Origin: an uncultured Buttiauxella sp.
Lineage (GTDB): Bacteria; Pseudomonadota; Gammaproteobacteria; Enterobacterales; Enterobacteriaceae
DNA: 64,000 nt
Reading direction: 5' to 3'
Assembly (NCBI GenBank): GCA_946480445.1
Contig: CAMLJN010000011.1
Location: forward strand, 1 to 64,000
Position numbers and translations under genes: made by a program. The notes under the pieces are model-generated. The model did not search any database, had not been told where the DNA came from, and saw only the letters and a list, made by a program, of their open reading frames with translations. Shown piece after piece: positions 38,644 through 49,428 of the stretch (positions are counted from its first letter, which is position 1; each line of letters begins with the position of its first letter).

Positions 38644-39401
38644 AGATGTATCTCCACGGCGAGAGGGGCATGATCGGACAGGCGTCGCCATTGACGCCAG
38701 TTGAGTGCCGAAGGTGCGCTGACATGCGCGTGTTTGACGTAAATTCGGTCCAGCCGCAGCAGCGGCAAGCCTGCCGGGAAGGTGCGGGCAGGGCGTCCCC
38801 GGGCGCGGGTGAAAACCTCATCCAGCCCGGCTTTATTTTTAAGCAGATGATTAGCCTTAAGACGCCAGTCGTTAAAGTCGCCTGCAACGACCACCGGTTC
38901 GCCTTCAGGCAGCTGGTTGACCAGAGTGCACAGCATATCCAGCTGTGCCTGCCGGTGCTCTTCGCGTAGACCAAGATGAACGCAAATGACGTGCACGCGA
39001 AGACTCAGACCCGGCAGCGTCATCTGACAGTGCAACATGCCGCGTTTTTCATGGCCCGCCACCGAAATATCCCGGTTGTTGAACTGGGTGATAGGGAAGC
39101 GGGAGAGTACGGCATTACCGTGGTGGCCTTCAGGGTAAACGGCGTTACGGCCATAGGCGAAGTCGTCCCATACGGTATCGGCCAGAAATTCATAATGGCT
39201 GGTGTCCGGCCAGTTTTCGAAGCGCGTGGCGTGGATGTCATGCGCGCCCATCACCTCCTGTAGACAGACAATATCCGCGCCGACATTGCGCACCGCGTCG
39301 CGAAGTTCGGGCAAAATAAAACGCCGGTTAAAAGTGGTAAAGCCTTTGTGTGTATTAATTGTCAGCACTTTAAAGGAAAAGCGCGGAGTCTGATGTGCCA
39401 T
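38640..39401 (-). CDS. ybhP: YbhP, endonuclease/exonuclease/phosphatase-family protein
   Basis: 253-residue protein of the EEP fold, with LTINTHKGF, the metal-binding glutamate in [22 protein letters not shown] and the C-terminal SDHAPL. Relatives include nucleases and phospholipid phosphodiesterases, and the location upstream of clsB suggests a membrane-lipid role; substrate unknown. ATG 39,401 matches the E. coli start, and the frame is open upstream into the ybhQ promoter. It is first of the ybhP-clsB-ybhN operon. Confidence 0.92.
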   Translation of the reverse strand: MAHQTPRFSFKVLTINTHKGFTTFNRRFILPELRDAVRNVGADIVCLQEVMGAHDIHATRFENWPDTSHYEFLADTVWDDFAYGRNAVYPEGHHGNAVLSRFPITQFNNRDISVAGHEKRGMLHCQMTLPGLSLRVHVICVHLGLREEHRQAQLDMLCTLVNQLPEGEPVVVAGDFNDWRLKANHLLKNKAGLDEVFTRARGRPARTFPAGLPLLRLDRIYVKHAHVSAPSALNWRQWRRLSDHAPLAVEIHL

Positions 39402-39534
39402 GCCGCTCCCGGTCTTTTTGTCATCCTGATGAAAATAAAGTGTAGTCTTTGTCACAAAAAGAGGGCGGGATGCGGAATTTTCCGTACACTGGCGTACTCT
39501 CAAAAACAGGAAAAACCATGGCAGGAGTGAAATC

Positions 39535-39942
39535 ATGAAGTGGCAACAGCGTGTACAGGTGACAACCGGGCTGACTTGCTGGCAGATTATGCTGCATTTA
39601 ACGGTAGTGGTTGTTCTGCTGATAGGCTGGAAAATGAAGGCCCTGATCCCGGTTGGCGTCGGCCTGTGCCTGCTTTATGTGGCAACCGTTATTATGATGT
39701 TCGCCTTCCAGCGCTTCCACAGCGGCAGGCTGCGCGACATCGGTGATTTTCTCGAGGAGTTAACCACCACCTGGTATTTTGGTTCAGCGATGATCGCGCT
39801 ATGGCTGCTTTCTCGCGTGGTGCAAAACAACCTCATTATTGCTCTGGCAGGACTGGTGATGATTGCCGGACCTGCCGTGTACTCCCTGCTTGCCAAAGAC
39901 AAGTCAGGCAATCTTGCGGCGAAACATCCAGTACGCCGCTGA
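39535..39942 (+). CDS. ybhQ: YbhQ inner-membrane protein
   Basis: 135-residue protein with four hydrophobic helices and the conserved [11 protein letters not shown] segment near residue 76, matching E. coli YbhQ over its length. Function unknown. It is divergent from ybhP. The last 39 bases overlap the 3' end of the convergent ybhR. Confidence 0.9.
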   Translation: MKWQQRVQVTTGLTCWQIMLHLTVVVVLLIGWKMKALIPVGVGLCLLYVATVIMMFAFQRFHSGRLRDIGDFLEELTTTWYFGSAMIALWLLSRVVQNNLIIALAGLVMIAGPAVYSLLAKDKSGNLAAKHPVRR

Positions 39943-41010
39943 GCCCGTAGTGGCCGCGATCGCCAGCAGCGGCCAGACGCTTCCCCACACAATGTCAAAG
40001 CTCGCGTCTTTCAGGTAAATCTGCTTGGTGATGTCGGTAAAATGCCGGATAGGGTTAACCCACGTCAGGTTTTGCAGCCACACCGGCATATTCTCCACCG
40101 GGGAGACATAGCCCGAAAGCAAAATTGCCGGCATCATAAAGACAAACACCCCGATAAACGCCTGTTGCTGCGTCGAGCACAGCGCGGAGATCAGCAGGCC
40201 GAAGCCGACCAGCGACAGCCCGTAAATCAGCATGGTGAAGTAGAACAGCAGCACCGAGCCTGAAAACGGGATCTGATAGCCCCAAATGCCCACCCCCAGC
40301 ACAATAGTCGCCTGCGCGATGGCGACAATCTGGGCGGGCACGGCTTTACCCACGAAAATCTGCCAGGTGGCGAGAGGGGAGACAAGAAGCTGATCGAGCG
40401 TGCCCTGCTCGCGCTCGCGGGCAACCGACAGAGAGGTGACAATCATCACGCCAATGGTGGTGATCATGGCGATAAGCGACGGCACCACGAACCATTTGTA
40501 ATCCAGGTTCGGGTTATACCAGTTGCGCACGACCAGCTCGCTGTTATTCGGTTTGGCCTGCCCGGCCATCAGCTCCTGCTGGTAGTTTTTCACTATTTGC
40601 TGCAAATAATTAGCGGCAATCTGCGCGCTGTTAGAGTTGCGTCCGTCGAGGATGATTTGCAGCTTAGCGGGCTGCTGGCTTGCCAGGCTGCGCGAGAAAT
40701 CGGCCGGGAACCGAATCAGCAGCAAGGCCTTCTGGTTGTCGATGGTCGGCTGGATGTCCTGCGGATTTTTAAGCAGCAGCACATGATTAAACGCTTTCGC
40801 ACGAGCAAAACGCTGCGTCAGTTCGACCGAATGGCTGCCGTTGTCTTCGTTATAAATGGCGATAGTCGCATGGGTGACTTCAAGCGTGGCTGCAAACGGA
40901 AACAGGACCACCTGTAGCACCACCGGCAGGATCAAAATGGCGCGGGTCTGCGGTTCTCTGAGCAGGGATTGCAGCTCTTTACGAATCAAAGTCCAAAGTC
41001 GATGGAACAT
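39904..41010 (-). CDS. ybhR: ABC-2 exporter permease YbhR
   Basis: Membrane subunit of the YbhFSR efflux system. The 368-residue protein has one N-terminal helix, a large periplasmic domain (about 50-170) and five C-terminal helices with the [14 protein letters not shown] coupling segment typical of ABC-2 permeases. It pairs with YbhS as a heterodimer. It is the last gene of cecR-ybhGFSR. Its stop lies inside ybhQ. Confidence 0.94.
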   Translation of the reverse strand: MFHRLWTLIRKELQSLLREPQTRAILILPVVLQVVLFPFAATLEVTHATIAIYNEDNGSHSVELTQRFARAKAFNHVLLLKNPQDIQPTIDNQKALLLIRFPADFSRSLASQQPAKLQIILDGRNSNSAQIAANYLQQIVKNYQQELMAGQAKPNNSELVVRNWYNPNLDYKWFVVPSLIAMITTIGVMIVTSLSVAREREQGTLDQLLVSPLATWQIFVGKAVPAQIVAIAQATIVLGVGIWGYQIPFSGSVLLFYFTMLIYGLSLVGFGLLISALCSTQQQAFIGVFVFMMPAILLSGYVSPVENMPVWLQNLTWVNPIRHFTDITKQIYLKDASFDIVWGSVWPLLAIAATTGSAAYWMFRRKIA

Positions 41011-41019
41011 AGCTTTCCC

Positions 41020-42156
41020 TTAATCAAGACGACGTTTGGTTTTCAGGGCCGTCAGGCCGATAAACATGACCGCCGAGGCAATTAAAAACAGCACGTTCAC
41101 CACCAGCACCGTAGCGATATTCCCTGCGAGAAACAGGCTTTGCAGCGTGCTGACAAAGTAGCGGGCGGGGATCACATAGGTCACCGCGCGGATAATGGCG
41201 GGCATACTGTCAATCTGGAAGATAAAGCCCGACAGCATAATCGACGGCAGGAACGCGGCGTTCAGCGCCACCTGGGCTGCGTTAAACTGGTTGCGGGTGA
41301 TCGTGGAGATCAGCAGGCCCATGCCGAGCGTGCTGAGCAAAAACAGGCTGGTGATCAGGAACAGCAGGATGAGCGAGCCACGATACGGCACGTCAAGGAT
41401 AAACACCGAGACCAGCATACACAGCAGCATGGCCAGCATACCCAGCACGTAATAAGGCAGGAGTTTGCACAGCAGCAGCTCGGTGCGCGTGACCTGGGTT
41501 GAAAGTAGCGCCTCCATGGTGCCGCGCTCCCATTCGCGGGCGACAACCAGCGAGGTCAGGATTGCGCCGATAACCGTCATGATGATGGTTATCGCGCCGG
41601 GAATAATAAAATGCTGGCTGATTGCGGCCGGGTTAAACCAGTAGCGCAGCTGCACGTCGATCGGTGGCGTAAAATGCTCGCCGCGATCCTCTGCCCGCTG
41701 CTGCTGCCAGATTTGCCATATCCCCTCTATATAGCCCTGCACAAAGTTGGCCGTATTCGGTTCGCTGCCGTCAGTTATCACCTGTAGCGGCGCGGTGGCT
41801 CCTGGGCGCGCCATGTTCTGCGCAAAATCTGTGGGGATCACCACCATGCCGCGAATTTTTCCGGCCTGCATCAGCTGAATCAGCTCGTGGCGGCTGTCGC
41901 TAATGGTTGGCTGGATATAAGGTGAGGCGCTGAGGGTATGCGTGAAGTCGATCGCCTCATCGCTTTGCTGCTCGATAAGCACCCCCACATGCAGGCGGCT
42001 GGAGTCCAGATTGATCCCATAGCCAAAGATAAACAGCAGCAGGAGCGGGATCACAACCGCAATCAGCCAGCTGCTTGGGTCGCGGACGATCTGGCGCGTT
42101 TCTTTTACGCACAGGGCACGCACTCGCCGCCAGGAGACAATTTTATGCTCGCTCAT
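41020..42156 (-). CDS. ybhS: ABC-2 exporter permease YbhS
   Basis: 378-residue partner of YbhR with the same architecture: helix near residues 30-50, periplasmic domain, then five helices and the coupling motif [14 protein letters not shown] near residue 215. Reported roles of YbhFSR in E. coli include drug (tetracycline-type) and Na+/H+ efflux. It overlaps ybhF by 14 bases and precedes ybhR by 9. Confidence 0.94.
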   Translation of the reverse strand: MSEHKIVSWRRVRALCVKETRQIVRDPSSWLIAVVIPLLLLFIFGYGINLDSSRLHVGVLIEQQSDEAIDFTHTLSASPYIQPTISDSRHELIQLMQAGKIRGMVVIPTDFAQNMARPGATAPLQVITDGSEPNTANFVQGYIEGIWQIWQQQRAEDRGEHFTPPIDVQLRYWFNPAAISQHFIIPGAITIIMTVIGAILTSLVVAREWERGTMEALLSTQVTRTELLLCKLLPYYVLGMLAMLLCMLVSVFILDVPYRGSLILLFLITSLFLLSTLGMGLLISTITRNQFNAAQVALNAAFLPSIMLSGFIFQIDSMPAIIRAVTYVIPARYFVSTLQSLFLAGNIATVLVVNVLFLIASAVMFIGLTALKTKRRLD

Positions 42157-43891
42157 CCTGGTGCTCCTTATCCCATTCGTGTATCAGCGTGATAAATGCC
42201 TGCTCCATGGTCGGGTCGGTTTGCTCGTCGTCTGCCGCCTGCTGCTTCAGATCATCCGGCGTGCCGCTGGCGATAAGTTTGCCGCGATAGACCAGGCCTA
42301 TTCTGTCGCAATATTCCGCCTCGTCCATAAAGTGCGTGGTGACCATCACCGTCACCCCTTTTTCGACCATGCTGTTGATATGCAGCCAGAACTCGCGGCG
42401 GGTGAGAGGATCGACACCCGATGTCGGTTCGTCGAGGAACAGAATATCCGGCTCGTGCATCAGGGAGCAGGCGAGCGCCAGACGCTGTTTAAAGCCGAGC
42501 GGCAGGGCGTCTGTCGCGCTGTTTAGAATCGGCTGCAGGCTGAAGGCCTCGCTCATGCGGCGGATCTTTTCTTCCTGCGCCTTGCCGCGCAGCCCGTAAA
42601 CGCCGGAGAAGAATCGCAGGTTCTGCGCCACGGTGAGGTTGCCATACAGCGAAAATTTCTGTGCCATATAGCCAAGATGCTGACGCGCTTTACCCGAGCT
42701 GGTTTTCAGATCCATATCCAGCACCAGCGCCTTGCCGGAGGTGGGGACCAGCAGCCCGCACATCATTTTAAACGTGGTGGATTTGCCCGCGCCGTTTGGC
42801 CCGAGCAGCCCAAAAATTTCCCCGCGCCTGACGGTAAAATCAACGTGATCGGTCGCTGCGAAATCGCCAAATTTTTTGGTCAGCCGTCTGGCCTCAATGA
42901 CCGTTTCATCCGGGCTGCCTTCAACGGTATGCAAAATTTTGCCGAGCGGAGATTCCTGCGAGCCTGTGCCGCCGAGGAGGTCGATAAAGGCATCTTCAAA
43001 ACGCGGTTCGGTTTGCGCGATACGGTCGGGGGGCAGACTCAACGCCGCCGCCAGCTCGTCTACGCCTGCGTCTTTGGCGAGGATAAGTCGGACCGAACGC
43101 CCCTGAATCACGCCGTCGCTCACCTGCGGCAGCTTCAGCGCCCGTTGCAGCAGCCTGCGGTTGTTTTCTTCTCCGTGACTGACCAGCAGCGAGCGTCCGG
43201 CCATCTGTTGCGTCAGCTGTTTTGGCGCGCCGTGGTAGAGCAGTTCACCTTCGTTGAGCAGCAGTACGTCCCGGCACTGCTCGGCCTCGTCCAGATAAGA
43301 GGTGCTCCACAGAATCAGCATGCCTTCGCCCGCCAGCTCGTGCACCATTTGCCACAGCTCGCGGCGGGAAATAGGGTCAACCCCCACGCCCGGTTCGTCG
43401 AGCAGCAAAACTTCAGGCTGGCCGACCAGCGTGCAGGCAAGGCCGAGCTTCTGTTTCATCCCGCCCGAAAGCTTACCCGCAAGGCGGGTGGTAAAAGGCC
43501 CGAGGGAGGTAAACTCCAGCAGGCGTTTGAAGGTTTTTTCGCGCACTTTACCGGTGATGCCGCGCAAATCTGCGTACAGCGTCAGGTTTTCCATCACCGT
43601 CAGATCTTCATACAGGCCGAATTTTTGCGGCATGTATCCCAGTACGGCATGGAGCGCCCGGTCGTCTTTAATAGGGTCCAGGCCAATCACGCTCGCCGTC
43701 CCTTCCGTGGGCTTCATCAGTCCGGCCAGCATACGCATGAGCGTTGTTTTCCCCGCGCCGTCCGGGCCAACCAGGCCGGTGACTTCCCCGGCATGTATTT
43801 CGCAGTCCAGGGACGCCACGGCGGGTTTCTGCAGCCCCGGAAAGCTTTTCATCAGTCCTTGCAGCCGGATGATGCCGCTATTGCTGCTCAT
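42143..43891 (-). CDS. ybhF: ABC exporter ATPase YbhF (two ATPase domains)
   Basis: 582-residue cytosolic protein with two ABC domains. The first has GPDGAGKTT, signature [13 protein letters not shown] and [13 protein letters not shown]. The second has GPNGAGKST, signature [11 protein letters not shown] and [13 protein letters not shown]. It powers YbhR-YbhS. Two ATG codons are in frame (43,906 and 43,891); the second gives [11 protein letters not shown] and better matches the length of E. coli YbhF. Both overlap the ybhG end. Confidence 0.94.
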   Translation of the reverse strand: MSSNSGIIRLQGLMKSFPGLQKPAVASLDCEIHAGEVTGLVGPDGAGKTTLMRMLAGLMKPTEGTASVIGLDPIKDDRALHAVLGYMPQKFGLYEDLTVMENLTLYADLRGITGKVREKTFKRLLEFTSLGPFTTRLAGKLSGGMKQKLGLACTLVGQPEVLLLDEPGVGVDPISRRELWQMVHELAGEGMLILWSTSYLDEAEQCRDVLLLNEGELLYHGAPKQLTQQMAGRSLLVSHGEENNRRLLQRALKLPQVSDGVIQGRSVRLILAKDAGVDELAAALSLPPDRIAQTEPRFEDAFIDLLGGTGSQESPLGKILHTVEGSPDETVIEARRLTKKFGDFAATDHVDFTVRRGEIFGLLGPNGAGKSTTFKMMCGLLVPTSGKALVLDMDLKTSSGKARQHLGYMAQKFSLYGNLTVAQNLRFFSGVYGLRGKAQEEKIRRMSEAFSLQPILNSATDALPLGFKQRLALACSLMHEPDILFLDEPTSGVDPLTRREFWLHINSMVEKGVTVMVTTHFMDEAEYCDRIGLVYRGKLIASGTPDDLKQQAADDEQTDPTMEQAFITLIHEWDKEHQDERA

Positions 43892-44885
43892 GCTGCTGCC
43901 CGTCATTAAAGCGCACGGTCACCGGCATCCCCTGGCGCAGCGAGTCGTCGGCATCGGTTACGATGATACGCAGGCGGTAGACCAAATCGGTGCGCAGGTC
44001 GGGCGTCTCAACCGTTTTGGGCGTGAACTCTGCGGTAGGGGAAACAAAGCCAATTTTGCCCCGATAAGGCTTATCGGGACGCCCGTCGGTATAAATCTGT
44101 ACTTCCGTGCCCGGCTTCGCATGATTCAGGCTGACTTCGTTGACATAGGCACGAACCCAAACCGGGTGCGTCAGGGAAAGCGTAAGCACCGTACTACCCG
44201 CGTTAAGCATACTGCCAGGTTCTACCGCACGGGTCAGCAATGTGCCGTCGGAAGGGGAAATGAGCGTGGTATCCTGCAAATCCAGCTGCGCCTGGGCCAG
44301 CTGAGCTTTGGCCTGTTGCAGGCTGGCCTGGGCCTGAGCGATTTCCTGCGGGCGATTACCGGTGCGATACTGGCTGAGTTTATCCCGGGCGGCTTTCAGC
44401 GTGGCTTTTGCCTGCTCGCTGGAGGAGCGGGCGTTTTCCAGCTCGTTAGCTGAAATAACGCGTCTGGCCCACAGCCCCTGCTGGCGCTGGTAGAAGTTCT
44501 GCGCATAATCGTAGGCGGCCTGCGCCTGATTGACCTGGGCTGCGGCCTGGGCTATTTCTTCATCGCGATAGCCCGCAATCACCAGGTCAAATTTAGCCTG
44601 GGCGGCGGCAGCGTTCGCTTCTGCCTGCTGGAGAGCGTTCTGATAAGGGCCTTTGTCCAGCTCGCCCAGTGTTGAACCGGCTTTGATAGCGTCGCCCTCA
44701 TCAACCTTCAACGCGGCAAGCCGTCCGCCGACGCGAAAGCTCAGATTCACAGTGCGAATATCCACGTTGCCGTAGAGCGTCAGAGGTTTCTCCCGCTCGC
44801 TTTGATACCACATCCAGCCCCCGGTGCAGGCGGCCAGCAGCACGATAATTATTATCACAACAATAACAGGGCGCTTATTTTTCAT
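43878..44885 (-). CDS. ybhG: Membrane-fusion (HlyD-type) adaptor YbhG
   Basis: 335-residue periplasmic adaptor anchored by an N-terminal helix (about residues 7-25). After the biotinyl-lipoyl-like start ([20 protein letters not shown]), a long Ala/Gln-rich coiled-coil hairpin spans about residues 85-200, followed by the barrel domain ([16 protein letters not shown]). It links the YbhFSR pump to an outer-membrane channel. Start [10 protein letters not shown] is chosen over an upstream frame inside cecR; the two genes overlap by 11 bases. Confidence 0.93.
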   Translation of the reverse strand: MKNKRPVIVVIIIIVLLAACTGGWMWYQSEREKPLTLYGNVDIRTVNLSFRVGGRLAALKVDEGDAIKAGSTLGELDKGPYQNALQQAEANAAAAQAKFDLVIAGYRDEEIAQAAAQVNQAQAAYDYAQNFYQRQQGLWARRVISANELENARSSSEQAKATLKAARDKLSQYRTGNRPQEIAQAQASLQQAKAQLAQAQLDLQDTTLISPSDGTLLTRAVEPGSMLNAGSTVLTLSLTHPVWVRAYVNEVSLNHAKPGTEVQIYTDGRPDKPYRGKIGFVSPTAEFTPKTVETPDLRTDLVYRLRIIVTDADDSLRQGMPVTVRFNDGQQHEQQ

Positions 44886-45570
44886 CTCTCGCTTTTCCTC
44901 GCTCAACGGATAATCCCTGCAAAATGAAATCAATGTGGCTTAGCACCACATCACTGATTTGCTGTCGGCCTGCCTTATCAAAGGTGGTCCAGCCGGTGCG
45001 TAATAAAATCGTTTCCCGCCCCAGACGGAAGGCAAGCACCTGTCCGAGCAGCGCATGGGTATGCAAAATAGTTTCCGTATCGAGCGGATCCCGTCCGGTA
45101 TAGCGGCCTATCAGGCTGGTGAGATAGGTGTGCATAGGGGCAATCACCTGGTCATGAATCAGCTGATAGGCAGGCGTAGGAGAGAGCTGCTCGCGGGAGA
45201 TAAATTTGCTCAGATTCAGGGTTTCGTCGGCGGTGAGCAGGTCGATCATGTGCCCGCAGGCGGTGTGAATAAGCTCGCGAATTTCTGCCTTGTCCAGCAG
45301 TGGCCGGCTGAGGATGGCCTCGGCGCTTTGCACATGAGACAAAAAGTTTTGCTCAATAAAATCGGCAATCCACTGCGCCGAAGCCATATACAGCTCTTCT
45401 TTCGAACCAAAATAGTAAGTGATGGCGGCAATGTTTTGCCCTGCAAGCGCGGCGATATCACGCGTGGTGGCGTGCAGGCCATATTCGCCGAACTGAGCAA
45501 TAGCGGCATTGATCAGGGTGTTTTTGGCCTGTTCACCACGGGAGGTGACGGGCGTCGGCGGGGTGTGCAT
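44875..45570 (-). CDS. cecR: TetR-family regulator CecR
   Basis: 231-residue repressor of the ybhG-FSR operon and rhlE (YbiH in E. coli), linked there to chloramphenicol and cefoperazone sensitivity. The N-terminal TetR helix-turn-helix reads [20 protein letters not shown] near residue 36, followed by a helical ligand-binding domain. Divergent from rhlE; a perfect palindrome lies just before its start. Confidence 0.92.
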   Translation of the reverse strand: MHTPPTPVTSRGEQAKNTLINAAIAQFGEYGLHATTRDIAALAGQNIAAITYYFGSKEELYMASAQWIADFIEQNFLSHVQSAEAILSRPLLDKAEIRELIHTACGHMIDLLTADETLNLSKFISREQLSPTPAYQLIHDQVIAPMHTYLTSLIGRYTGRDPLDTETILHTHALLGQVLAFRLGRETILLRTGWTTFDKAGRQQISDVVLSHIDFILQGLSVERGKARDEK

Positions 45571-45588
45571 ACCGACCTCTTATAAAAG

Positions 45589-45608
45589 TTAATCAAACGA
45601 TTGATTAA
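45589..45608. promoter_or_regulatory. CecR operator between cecR and rhlE
   Basis: TTAATCAA-ACGA-TTGATTAA is a palindrome with perfect 8-bp arms, 18 bases upstream of cecR. Position and arms fit the TetR-type operator controlling both divergent transcripts. Confidence 0.82.
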
Positions 45609-45765
45609 GAGTAGGTCAGCGCTTTTGTGCTGTCCAGAAGCAAAGCGTTATCCTGTGAAGCAGGCAGAAAAGAGAATTTGTGCGGAGTATCACAAAAGAT
45701 GCTACACTGCGCCTCTTACGGCACCGTGGTTTGTGCCCCTCTACTCGCCAGGAGACTGGCGTCAT

Positions 45766-45846
45766 ATGAACCCCTGGAAACTACACCGCGCTATCGCGGT
45801 CAGGGCGATTCTGGAGTACCTATGTCTTTTGATTCTCTCGGCCTGA
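45766..45846 (+). CDS. Possible leader peptide overlapping the rhlE start
   Basis: A 26-codon frame ([20 protein letters not shown]...) in the rhlE leader starts 11 bases after AGGAG and ends inside rhlE, in a different frame. The leader also has two hairpins, CGCCAG-GAGA-CTGGCG (45,747-45,762) and a CCGCG / CGCGG stem (45,786-45,799). It could couple or restrain rhlE translation. It may equally be chance; no homologue is known to me. Confidence 0.3.
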   Translation: MNPWKLHRAIAVRAILEYLCLLILSA

Positions 45847-47183
45847 ATGCCGATATTCTGCGTGCGGTGGAAGAGCAGGGCTATCGTGAGCCTACCCCAA
45901 TCCAGCGCCAGGCGATCCCGGTAGTGTTAGCAGGCCGTGACCTGATGGCCAGTGCCCAGACCGGCACCGGCAAGACCGCAGGCTTTACCCTGCCGCTGTT
46001 GCAGCGTCTGGTCGACAATGCCCCGAACGTGAAAGGTCGTCGCCCCGTGCGCGCCCTGATCCTCACGCCCACTCGCGAGCTGGCCGCTCAGATTGGCGAA
46101 AACGTGCGTGATTACAGCAAATATTTAAATATCCGCTCGCTGGTTGTCTTCGGCGGCGTGAGCATTAACCCGCAGATGATGAAACTGCGCAGCGGCGTGG
46201 ACGTGCTGGTGGCCACCCCCGGTCGTCTGCTGGATCTGGAACATCAGAATGCCGTGAAACTCGACCAGGTTGAAATCCTGGTGCTGGACGAAGCCGACCG
46301 CATGCTGGATATGGGCTTTATTCACGATATTCGTCGCGTGCTGGCTAAGCTGCCTGCGCGTCGTCAGAACCTGCTGTTCTCCGCGACCTTCTCGGACGAC
46401 ATTAAAGGTCTGGCAGAAAAACTGCTGCACAACCCTGAAGAAGTGGAGGTTGCACGCCGTAACACCGCATCCGAGCAGATTACCCAGCACGTTCACTTTG
46501 TGGATAAGAAACGCAAAAGAGAGCTGCTCTCGCAGATGATCGGCGAAGGCAACTGGCAGCAGGTGCTGGTTTTCACCCGAACTAAACACGGGGCGAACCA
46601 CCTGGCAGAACAGCTTGGCAAAGATGGCATCACCGCCGCAGCTATTCACGGCAACAAGAGCCAGGGCGCGCGTACTCGTGCGCTGGCCGACTTCAAAAGC
46701 GGTGGCATTCGCGTGCTGGTGGCAACAGATATTGCCGCGCGCGGTCTGGATATTGAAGAGCTGCCGCACGTTGTCAACTACGAGCTGCCGAACGTGCCGG
46801 AAGATTACGTTCACCGTATCGGCCGTACCGGGCGCGCTGCCGCAACCGGCCAGGCGCTGTCACTGGTTTGCGTTGATGAACACAAACTGCTGCGTGATAT
46901 TGAACGTCTGCTGAAGCGTGAAGTGCCGCGTATGGCTATTCCGGGTTATGAAGTCGATCCGTCGATTCCAGCCGAACCTATTGTGAACGGTCGCCAGCAG
47001 CAGCGCGGCGGCGGTCGCGGTGGTCAGGGGCAGGGCCAGCGTCGTGGCGGCAACGGTAGCAGTGCGCCGTCCGATCGCAATAGCGCGCCTCGTCGCCCTC
47101 GCCCGCAGGGTGATGGCGCAGCAAAACCGGCAGGGGCTAATGGACGTCGTCGTCCGCCGCGTAAACCGGCAGCCGCGAACTAA
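45822..47183 (+). CDS. rhlE: DEAD-box RNA helicase RhlE
   Basis: ATP-dependent RNA helicase involved in ribosome maturation and RNA turnover. The 453-residue protein has the Q motif (PTPIQRQAI), Walker [25 protein letters not shown], and HRIGRTGR in order over residues 1-330, then a basic Gly/Arg-rich tail ([15 protein letters not shown]) of about 75 residues. ATG 45,822 follows GGAGT; the frame is open far upstream through the leader. A CecR operator lies upstream and a strong terminator downstream. Confidence 0.95.
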   Translation: MSFDSLGLNADILRAVEEQGYREPTPIQRQAIPVVLAGRDLMASAQTGTGKTAGFTLPLLQRLVDNAPNVKGRRPVRALILTPTRELAAQIGENVRDYSKYLNIRSLVVFGGVSINPQMMKLRSGVDVLVATPGRLLDLEHQNAVKLDQVEILVLDEADRMLDMGFIHDIRRVLAKLPARRQNLLFSATFSDDIKGLAEKLLHNPEEVEVARRNTASEQITQHVHFVDKKRKRELLSQMIGEGNWQQVLVFTRTKHGANHLAEQLGKDGITAAAIHGNKSQGARTRALADFKSGGIRVLVATDIAARGLDIEELPHVVNYELPNVPEDYVHRIGRTGRAAATGQALSLVCVDEHKLLRDIERLLKREVPRMAIPGYEVDPSIPAEPIVNGRQQQRGGGRGGQGQGQRRGGNGSSAPSDRNSAPRRPRPQGDGAAKPAGANGRRRPPRKPAAAN

Positions 47184-47202
47184 GGCTTTGCCAACGCAAA
47201 CA

Positions 47203-47231
47203 GAGGCGCTACCATAGCGCCTCTTTTTTTT
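47203..47231 (+). terminator. Terminator of rhlE
   Basis: GAGGCGCTA-CCA-TAGCGCCTC stem-loop followed by eight T, 20 bases past the stop. Confidence 0.92.
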
Positions 47232-47244
47232 GGCGGAATAGCTC

Positions 47245-48177
47245 ATGCGTGTACTTCTCGCGCCTATGGAAGGCGTTCTCGACTCTTTAGTCCGGGAGCT
47301 GCTCACCGGGGTGAACGATTACGATCTCTGTATCACCGAGTTTCTGCGCGTGGTCGATCAGCTATTGCCAGTAAAATCTTTCCACCGGCTCTGCCCTGAG
47401 CTGCTGCATAACAGCCGTACACCTTCCGGGACATTAGTGCGCATTCAGCTTCTGGGCCAGTACCCGCAGTGGCTGGCCGAAAACGCAGCCCGTGCCGTTG
47501 AACTGGGATCCTGGGGCGTCGACCTTAACTGCGGCTGCCCGTCCAAACTGGTGAACGGCAGCGGCGGGGGCGCAACGCTGCTCAAAGATCCTGAACTGAT
47601 TTACCGTGGCGCTAAAGCGATGCGTGAGGCTGTGCCTGCCCATCTGCCGGTCACGGTAAAGATTCGCCTGGGTTGGGACAGCGGAGCGCGTCAGTTTGAA
47701 ATTGCTGATGCGGTGCAGCAGGCCGGGGCGACGGAGCTTGCCGTTCACGGGCGAACCAAAGAAGACGGTTATAAAGCTGAACGCATTAACTGGGCAGCCA
47801 TTGGTGAAATTCGTAAGCGTTTGTCGATTCCTGTCATTGCCAACGGTGAGATCTGGGACTGGCAAAGTGCGCAGGACTGCATGGCGGCGACAGGGTGCGA
47901 TGCAGTTATGATCGGGCGCGGCGCATTAAACGTGCCTAACCTCAGCCGGGTGATTAAATACAATGAACCCCGTATGCCGTGGTCGCAGGTCGTGACGCTG
48001 CTGCAAAAATACAGCCTGCTCGAAAAGCAGGGTGACACGGGCATGTATCATGTTGCACGCATCAAGCAATGGCTGGGTTATCTGCGCAAAGAATACGCTG
48101 AGGCAACGGATTTATTTACTGAAATACGTGCACTGAAAAGTTCAAAAGAAATTGCATCAATTATACTGCGCGGTTAA
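47245..48177 (+). CDS. dusC: tRNA-dihydrouridine(16) synthase DusC
   Basis: FMN enzyme that reduces U16 in tRNA to dihydrouridine. The 310-residue TIM-barrel protein starts [14 protein letters not shown], has the catalytic cysteine in [20 protein letters not shown] near residue 98, HGRTKEDGY and the FMN-phosphate site IGRGAL. In E. coli dusC (yohI) lies near 48 min, far from rhlE, so the rhlE-dusC neighbourhood here marks a rearrangement relative to E. coli. Confidence 0.95.
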   Translation: MRVLLAPMEGVLDSLVRELLTGVNDYDLCITEFLRVVDQLLPVKSFHRLCPELLHNSRTPSGTLVRIQLLGQYPQWLAENAARAVELGSWGVDLNCGCPSKLVNGSGGGATLLKDPELIYRGAKAMREAVPAHLPVTVKIRLGWDSGARQFEIADAVQQAGATELAVHGRTKEDGYKAERINWAAIGEIRKRLSIPVIANGEIWDWQSAQDCMAATGCDAVMIGRGALNVPNLSRVIKYNEPRMPWSQVVTLLQKYSLLEKQGDTGMYHVARIKQWLGYLRKEYAEATDLFTEIRALKSSKEIASIILRG

Positions 48178-48339
48178 TGAGCTTATTATTCAGGCAGTTT
48201 TGTTACTGGGGAGACTATGTGACGTCCTTCTGTGTGCGTCTGATTATAGTGGAATCCCTTTTTTGCACGTTTTTTGAAAGAGTCAATTAACGAGGTTTGC
48301 TATTGTTATCAATGAATATTTTATTGATAAGGTATGCCC
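48178..48339 (+). other. Intergenic DNA before the proline-rich gene
   Basis: Increasingly AT-rich sequence with no hairpin terminator seen after dusC. AATGAATATTTTATTGATAAGG at its end provides the ribosome site (AAGG at 48,329-48,332) for the next gene. A clear promoter was not identified. Confidence 0.4.
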
Positions 48340-49428
48340 ATGACGTCAGTAGTGAGCAACAAAGTTGAAGCAACCCGCCATTGGAGGGCAGAGGCTGTAG
48401 AGATTAGTCGTAATGAGCAACGGATGTTTGTTAAGCATATCGGTCGTGTTAGTCAGTCTCCGATGAAGTTAAAAATTTTAAAAAAATTAAATTATACCCA
48501 TCGAGGCGATAAAAATCCCTCTACTTTTAATAGTTCTCATAGTGATGTTATTAGTTCAGGCGAGCATGCGCTCAAGAGAAATGCAGTTAAAAGTGTTGTT
48601 AATATAAAGCCTGGTCATGCGGAACCCGTCCAGGTAGAATCAAGGGGGTTTCTGAGTGAGCTGAATTCAGTACTGGAAAAAAGAAATAAAAATAATACAT
48701 TGCATGAGAGTCAGCGAAATAATAAAAATTTAAATAAGGTTGGAGACAAGCAGCAAAGAATACTTGACGAGATCTCGCGAGAAAAAGAAAAATATCGGGA
48801 TGAGGCCGGTATTCGGGAGGCTAAAGACAAACAAGAAGAAGCCAGGGTTAAGAGGGCGCAAGATGCTGAAGATAAAGCAAAAAAAGAGGCCATGACAGCA
48901 GCAAAATTGGCACTGGAGGAGAAAGATTCACAAGCTAAGGCGTTTTATGCAAACCTAAAATTCGATGGTAACGGTGCGCCAGTTCCACCACCACCTCCAC
49001 CACTGCCAACGTTTTCTGCGCCGCAGAACAACCTCCCTAAAGTGGTAACCGTAAAGATTTCGCAGAGTAAAAATACCGATTCAATAGCCAGAAATAAATC
49101 TGTTATAGACGAATTGAAATCAAGATTAAATAATGGGAAGGACAGTGCAATTCTATCAAAAAATGAAAGGGGAATATCTAAGAGATTCCTTGCGGATATA
49201 GAGGATGCGAAAAAACAATATAAAGAAGAAAGCCATGCATCGAAAGAAAAATTAACCGAGATACTGGAGAATCTCAGGAAGGTTAATGCGCTCAAGGAAA
49301 AAGAAAAAGAGCAGCAGGAGATGAAAGCGCCCAAAGTTGAGGTGAAGGTTGTCGAACATAAGCTCGATGATAAGGGAATTCCGCTTCCGCCGCCGCCGCC
49401 TCCACCGCCTCTGATGCCGAAGACATAG
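48340..49428 (+). CDS. Proline-rich, coiled-coil protein built of two repeated modules
   Basis: 362-residue protein, not recognised. No signal peptide or membrane helix. After a basic N-terminal region (about 1-100), two similar modules follow. Each has a short amphipathic helix (FLSELNSVLEKR at 104; VIDELKSRLNNGK at 255), a highly charged helix (ILDEISREKEKYRDEAG; FLADIEDAKKQYKEESH), then a linker ending KFDGNGAPV or KLDDKGIPL and a run of six to eight prolines (near 216 and 350). Polyproline next to short helices recalls profilin- and actin-binding proteins (WH2/FH1 type) and some secreted effectors. That is a resemblance only. The gene is strikingly AT-rich beside dusC. ATG 48,340 is better spaced from AAGG than ATG 48,334. 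Confidence 0.6.
   Translation: MTSVVSNKVEATRHWRAEAVEISRNEQRMFVKHIGRVSQSPMKLKILKKLNYTHRGDKNPSTFNSSHSDVISSGEHALKRNAVKSVVNIKPGHAEPVQVESRGFLSELNSVLEKRNKNNTLHESQRNNKNLNKVGDKQQRILDEISREKEKYRDEAGIREAKDKQEEARVKRAQDAEDKAKKEAMTAAKLALEEKDSQAKAFYANLKFDGNGAPVPPPPPPLPTFSAPQNNLPKVVTVKISQSKNTDSIARNKSVIDELKSRLNNGKDSAILSKNERGISKRFLADIEDAKKQYKEESHASKEKLTEILENLRKVNALKEKEKEQQEMKAPKVEVKVVEHKLDDKGIPLPPPPPPPPLMPKT

Noticed and set aside
48334..49428. Proline runs as a collagen-like or TonB-type periplasmic spacer
   Set aside because: No N-terminal membrane anchor, no signal peptide and no TonB C-terminal domain; the repeats are helix-polyproline units.
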